64,000 bases of DNA from Frankia sp. AiPa1. GTDB lineage: Bacteria; Actinomycetota; Actinomycetes; Frankiales; Frankiaceae. How positions within the stretch are numbered: the stretch's first letter is position 1; every line of letters begins with the position of its first letter. Below, piece after piece: positions 60,214-64,000 of the stretch. Both the position numbers and the translations under genes were made by a program. The notes under the pieces were generated by a model that saw only the letters and a list, made by a program, of their open reading frames with translations, had not been told where the DNA came from and searched no databases. Where the stretch lies: assembly GCF_023243075.1 (NCBI RefSeq), contig NZ_JALKFZ020000127.1, forward strand, positions 1 through 64,000. The letters run 5' to 3'.

Positions 60214-60964
60214 TCGCGCCCCCTCCCCCTCACCGGGGCCGCACTCCGCCGCCGCCCATCACCGTCACCCTACGGCCCGATGGTCACCCGCCGGGCTCGC
60301 GTGACCGCGTGCTTTCGTCCAGCAGTGGTCCGCGTTCCGATCGCCGTGCGCCGCCTGGCTGTCGTCACATCACCTCGGCCCGAGCCCGCACGCTCACACG
60401 GAAGCACCACACCGGCGACTCCTGGAACTCGATCAGTCACGTTACGCGGTCGACTGTCGAGCGGCGCTCCTTGGCGCTACCTCGACCGACGACATCCGTT
60501 GAGTCGAAACCGGCCGGCACGGACCGCGGGCCGGCACGCACTCGGCCGTCCACCAGTCGAACGAGCCTGATGACGGGCCTGGCGGATCTCCACCCGCCGA
60601 CCTCAAATCCCGCCGTGGCGATGAACACAGCCGGAAAGCGGTCGGAAAATCGCCGAAAAGTGCGGGACCCGATGGTGGGGCCGAGAGAGCGGGACCTTCT
60701 ACGCTGATTCGGTGTGCCGGATTTCCTTTGGGCGTGGGACGTCCGCCAAGGCCGGGGAAACCGGCACCTGGATAGCGTGACGTGCGCCGGCAGGTTTCTC
60801 GGCCGGCGCGCCGAGCCGGGCGGCGCGGGGCCGTCTGACCGCCGGGCCCGTCCCCGCTGGCGATAACAACACATTGATTGTGGCTGCCCGGCGGCGGTCG
60901 TGACACCCGATGGTGATGCCGCGCCCGCCAGTGCCGGCAGCGGCAACACCATCGGGAGCGGATT
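60214..60964. other. Intergenic region before ctaD
   Basis: About 750 bp between divergent genes with no protein I can support; several open frames here are arginine/serine-rich noise. It should hold the ctaD promoter. An imperfect long-range inverted repeat (ccgccgggc near 60840, gcccggcgg near 60886) flanks an AT-richer stretch, aacaacacattgattgtgg. Confidence 0.45.
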
Positions 60965-62680
60965 GTGACACTGGTGCACGACACACCGGCCGGGCACGCG
61001 GACCCGCCGGACGACGAGGCCCCGCCGAAGGCGCTGGGTTCGCCGCTGCACTATCTGCGGACGACGTCGCACAAGGACATCGCGGTGATGTACACCCTGA
61101 CGTCACTTGTCTACTACGCGTTCGCTGGCGTCCTGGCCATGTTCATGCGGGCCGAGCTCACGCGACCCGGTCTGCAGTTCGTCTCGAACGAGCAGTACAA
61201 CCAGCTCTTCACCATGCACGGCACGCTGATGCTGCTGATGTTCGCGACGCCCATCGCGTTCGCGTTCGCGAACTATCTGATCCCGTTGCAGATCGGCGCA
61301 CCGGACGTCGCGTTCCCGCGACTGAACGCGATGTCGTTCTGGTTCTTCTTCTTTGGCAGCCTGACGGTCATCTTCGGATTTCTCACGCCGAACGGTGCCG
61401 CCTCGTTCGGCTGGTTCGCCTACACGCCGCTGTCGAACTCGGCGTATTCGTCGGGGCTCGGCAGTGACCTGTGGCTGGTGGGGCTGACCGTCTCGGGTCT
61501 GGGCACGATCCTGGGCGCGGTCAACTTCATCACGACGATCCTGTGCCTGCGGGCACCGGGCATGACGATGTTCCGGCTGCCGATCTTCACCTGGAACGTC
61601 CTGGTGACGTCGATCCTGGTGCTGATCGCGTTCCCGGTGCTCGCCGCCGCGCTCATCGCGCTGGAGTGCGACCGCCGGTTCGGCTCACATGTCTTCGACG
61701 CGGCCAACGGCGGGTCCATCCTGTGGCAGCATCTGTTCTGGTTCTTCGGGCATCCCGAGGTCTACATCATCGCCCTGCCGTTCTTCGGGATCATCACCGA
61801 GATCCTCCCGGTGTTCTCCCGCAAGCCGTTGTTCGGCTACAAGGGCCTGGTGTACGCGACCATCGGCATCGGCGGCCTGTCGATCGCGGTGTGGGCGCAC
61901 CACATGTACGTGACCGGTGCGGCGCTGCTGCCGTTCTTCTCGATCCTGACGTTCCTGATCGCGGTACCGACCGGGGTCAAGTTCTTCAACTGGATCGGCA
62001 CGATGTGGCGCGGCCAGCTCACCTTCGAGCCGCCGATGATGTTCGCCGTCGGCTTCCTGGTGACGTTCCTGTTCGGTGGTCTCACCGGCGTCCTGTTGTC
62101 GAGCCCGCCGGTCGACTTCCACGTCAGTGACAGCTACTTCGTCGTCGGCCACTTCCACTATGTGGTCGCCGGCCTGCTGTTCGCCGGGTTCGCCGGGATC
62201 TACTTCTGGTTCCCCAAGGTCACCGGCCGGATGATGAACGAGCGACTTTGCAAGATTCACTTCTGGACGATGCTGGTCGGCTTCCACTCGACGTTCCTTG
62301 TGGACCACTGGCTCGGCGTCAAGGGCATGCCGCGCCGTTACGCCGACTACAGCGCGCAGGACGGCTTCACCACACTGAACACCATCTCGTCACTGGGCAG
62401 CGTGATCCTCGCGCTCTCCACCCTGCCGTTCCTGTTCAACCTCTGGATCTCGTACCGCAAGGGGCCGATCGTCACGGTCGACGATCCGTGGGGATGCGGG
62501 AACTCGCTGGAATGGGCGACGTCCTGCCCGCCGCCGCGGCACAACTTCACCACGCTGCCGCGGATCCGCTCCGAGCGCCCCGCATTCGACCTGCACTATC
62601 CAGAGCTCGCCGGTGACGTGGACTACCACGCCACGCCCGAATTCGGTCCGGCAGCCAACAAGCCCGGCCTGAGCACCTGA
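60965..62680 (+). CDS. ctaD: Cytochrome c oxidase subunit I (aa3 type)
   Basis: 571-residue core subunit of the terminal oxidase that reduces oxygen to water in the cytoplasmic membrane. Twelve hydrophobic helices are visible. Key residues: the heme-ligating His in TMHGTLMLL, the CuB/Tyr motif [17 protein letters not shown], and VGHFHYVV with the heme ligands. The GTG start follows GGGAGCGGA. It stands alone: no ctaC, ctaE or qcr genes lie next to it, so this may be a second, orphan copy whose partners are elsewhere. A bidirectional terminator follows. Confidence 0.96.
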   Translation: MTLVHDTPAGHADPPDDEAPPKALGSPLHYLRTTSHKDIAVMYTLTSLVYYAFAGVLAMFMRAELTRPGLQFVSNEQYNQLFTMHGTLMLLMFATPIAFAFANYLIPLQIGAPDVAFPRLNAMSFWFFFFGSLTVIFGFLTPNGAASFGWFAYTPLSNSAYSSGLGSDLWLVGLTVSGLGTILGAVNFITTILCLRAPGMTMFRLPIFTWNVLVTSILVLIAFPVLAAALIALECDRRFGSHVFDAANGGSILWQHLFWFFGHPEVYIIALPFFGIITEILPVFSRKPLFGYKGLVYATIGIGGLSIAVWAHHMYVTGAALLPFFSILTFLIAVPTGVKFFNWIGTMWRGQLTFEPPMMFAVGFLVTFLFGGLTGVLLSSPPVDFHVSDSYFVVGHFHYVVAGLLFAGFAGIYFWFPKVTGRMMNERLCKIHFWTMLVGFHSTFLVDHWLGVKGMPRRYADYSAQDGFTTLNTISSLGSVILALSTLPFLFNLWISYRKGPIVTVDDPWGCGNSLEWATSCPPPRHNFTTLPRIRSERPAFDLHYPELAGDVDYHATPEFGPAANKPGLST

Positions 62681-62695
62681 CCAGCTCGCGGTATC

Positions 62696-62738
62696 TGGTC
62701 CGCCCCGGTCTCCACATTGTGGGGACCGGGGCGGACCA
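62696..62738. terminator. Bidirectional hairpin terminator between ctaD and the HxlR gene
   Basis: Perfect 15-bp arms (62696-62710 and 62724-62738; core gtccgccccggtc) with a 13-base loop. It lies between convergent genes, 15 bp after the ctaD stop. Confidence 0.85.
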
Positions 62739-62742
62739 CGTC

Positions 62743-63180
62743 TTACCCCCTTCGGGTGTCGTATTCCTGCTGGGCCTCCTGGATCTCGTCCGCGTGCGCC
62801 AGCAGCCAGGCCATGAGGCCCGATGCGTTGTCCAGGAGCTTCTCGCCCAGCGGCGTAAGGACATAGTCCACGCGTGGTGGAACGGTCGCGTGGACGGTGC
62901 GGTTGACGAACCCGTCCCGCTCCAGGCCGCGCACCGTCGAGGTCAGCATCCGCTGGCTGATACCCGGCACGGCGCGGCGCAGCTCCGAAAACCGCCGGAC
63001 GCCACTTCCCAGCTCGTACACCACCGATATTGACCATTTATCGCCGATGCGGTCCAGCACGTCCCGCACCCGGCACACGGCCTCACCCCGCGCGGCCAAC
63101 GCGGCCGCTATCTGGTGCTGGGCCGCCTCGCCCGCCTCGCCCGCCTTGCCCTCGCCCTCGCCCTCGCCCTCGTCCGGCAT
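62743..63180 (-). CDS. HxlR-family transcriptional regulator
   Basis: 145 residues. The winged-helix signature is clear: [20 protein letters not shown] (with the conserved Cys that senses redox state in some members), [39 protein letters not shown] and LTPLGEKLL. The acidic Glu/Gly repeat at the N-terminus ([10 protein letters not shown]) comes from a short in-frame repeat. ATG 63180 follows GGAGGG by nine bases. It is divergent from the LUD-domain gene and probably controls it. Confidence 0.9.
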   Translation of the reverse strand: MPDEGEGEGEGKAGEAGEAAQHQIAAALAARGEAVCRVRDVLDRIGDKWSISVVYELGSGVRRFSELRRAVPGISQRMLTSTVRGLERDGFVNRTVHATVPPRVDYVLTPLGEKLLDNASGLMAWLLAHADEIQEAQQEYDTRRG

Positions 63181-63239
63181 CGTCACGGTTCCCTCCGGGT
63201 AACCCAGGCAGAAAAAAGTGCCGTCTTCCACTGGACCAT

Positions 63240-63273
63240 TATCTTGTCGAGACTTTGGCCAGTTTCCACCGGG
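63240..63273. promoter_or_regulatory. Inverted repeat between the HxlR and LUD-domain genes, possible operator
   Basis: ACTGGACCA (63240-63248) and TGGCCAGT (63266-63273) are inverted half-sites with one base inserted, in the control region of the divergent gene pair. Confidence 0.4.
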
Positions 63274-63367
63274 AACTCCGGCGTGGCGGACCGCTCGCCC
63301 CGGTCCGGCCGGGCCCGACCGCCCTGCGGATCTTCGGCCCTGCCGCCCTGCGACCGAAGGATCGACG

Positions 63368-64000
63368 ATGACCATCGACTCACCGGACTCCGACACAGCG
63401 ACCCTCGGCACAGCGGACCTCGACGCGGCGGCCCTCGACGCGGCGGCCCTCGACGCGGCGGCCCTCGACGCGGCGGCCCTCGACGCGGCGGCCCTTGACG
63501 CGGCGGCCGCCGACGAGACGGCCTCCGCCGGCTCTCCTGCCCTGCTCGCCGACGAGTCCTTTGCCGTGCCCGCCGACGAGGCCGCACTCGAGCGCGCGGT
63601 CACCGCGCTGCGCGCCAACGGTTTCATCGTCCGGGTGGTGGACACCGTTGCCGACGCCCGGGCGCTGCTCGCCGAGCTGCTCCCCCGGGACCGGGAGATC
63701 TTCACCGCCTCCAGCCAGACGCTCGAGCTCTCGGGCATCACCGCCGACATCGACGAGTCGGGCGAGTTCGTCTCGGTGCGGGCCAAGGCTGGCCCACCCA
63801 CGCCCGACGACCTCTGGGCGACCATCCGGCTGGGCGCGACTCCCGAGGTCGTGGTCGGCAGCGTCCACGCGGTGACCGAGAACGGCCAGCTGCTCGTCGC
63901 CTCCGCCAGCGGTAGCCAGTTCGCGCCCTATGCCAGCGGAGCGAAGCTCGCCTACTGGGTCGTCGGCGCGCAGAAGATCATGCCCGACGTGGAGACCGGA
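63368..64000 (+). CDS. LUD-domain protein (LutC-like), 3' end outside window
   Basis: 211 codons are seen; the stop lies beyond the window. After an N-terminal minisatellite-coded stretch (LDAAA repeats, about residues 18-47) the LUD fold starts: [20 protein letters not shown], then [41 protein letters not shown] proteins occur in lactate utilisation (LutC/LldG) and related flavin/Fe-S oxidation systems; a stand-alone LUD protein here has no visible LutA/LutB partner. The ATG follows GAAGGA. The divergent HxlR gene is a likely regulator. Confidence 0.88.
   Translation, partial: MTIDSPDSDTATLGTADLDAAALDAAALDAAALDAAALDAAALDAAAADETASAGSPALLADESFAVPADEAALERAVTALRANGFIVRVVDTVADARALLAELLPRDREIFTASSQTLELSGITADIDESGEFVSVRAKAGPPTPDDLWATIRLGATPEVVVGSVHAVTENGQLLVASASGSQFAPYASGAKLAYWVVGAQKIMPDVETG
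63419..63508 (+). repeat. 15-bp minisatellite, six in-frame copies, in the LUD-domain gene
   Basis: Six adjacent copies of ctcgacgcggcggcc (63419-63433 and on; the sixth has one T for C) encode Leu-Asp-Ala-Ala-Ala repeats near the N-terminus. Confidence 0.95.

Noticed and set aside
60309-60707. 132-residue plus-strand open frame before ctaD
   Set aside because: Ser/Arg-rich, no family, no ribosome site, and overlapped by equally long frames on the other strand.

Overview
The window is GC-rich DNA with strong third-position GC bias, long antisense open frames, modular polyketide genes and actinobacterial regulator types (LAL, HxlR, IclR, TetR). It comes from a high-GC filamentous actinomycete. 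A Frankia-like genus is my best guess, inferred from overall style and not proven by any single marker.

Positions 1-32,091 (all minus strand) hold three collinear type I modular polyketide synthase genes, read from right to left. PKS I has a loading AT-ACP and module 1 (KS-AT-KR-ACP). PKS II has module 2 (KS-AT-KR-ACP) and module 3 (KS-AT-dead KR-ACP). PKS III has modules 4 and 5 (each KS-AT-KR-ACP) and module 6 (KS-AT-DH-KR...), then leaves the window at position 1 just before the expected ACP. AT signature motifs predict methylmalonyl-CoA for modules 1, 3, 4 and 5 and malonyl-CoA for modules 2 and 6. Module 3 should leave a ketone and module 6 a double bond, giving a macrolide-like chain of at least seven units. 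No thioesterase or tailoring gene lies in the window, so the rest of the cluster must lie beyond position 1. A divergent LAL-type LuxR activator (32,939-35,803) closes the cluster on the right. The roughly 850-bp divergent control region contains 16-bp direct repeats.

From about 36.1 kb the content becomes housekeeping and accessory: thyA-folA (overlapping), a giant kinase/ATPase/GAF/GGDEF signalling protein, ung, two odd secreted proteins, an IclR regulator, a remnant of a response regulator, an NAD(P)-dependent epimerase-like protein, a two-gene operon of a TauD-family oxygenase and a Xi-class glutathione transferase, a prolyl oligopeptidase, a PaaI-type thioesterase divergent from an HxlR regulator, a four-helix membrane protein, a metallo-beta-lactamase-fold hydrolase, an SDR divergent from its probable TetR repressor with two visible operators, an AAA ATPase/PD-(D/E)XK protein, a stand-alone ctaD, an HxlR regulator and the start of a LUD-domain gene.

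The most notable points are: (i) the TauD-family protein has Gly where the iron-binding Asp/Glu of the HxD motif should be, the same substitution that makes room for halide in non-haem iron halogenases; (ii) the uncharacterised PKS with an eroded KR, an unusual loading AT and in-frame minisatellites in nearly every linker; (iii) the 1,810-residue kinase-to-diguanylate-cyclase fusion; (iv) a clear TetR operator pair, one inside the SDR promoter.
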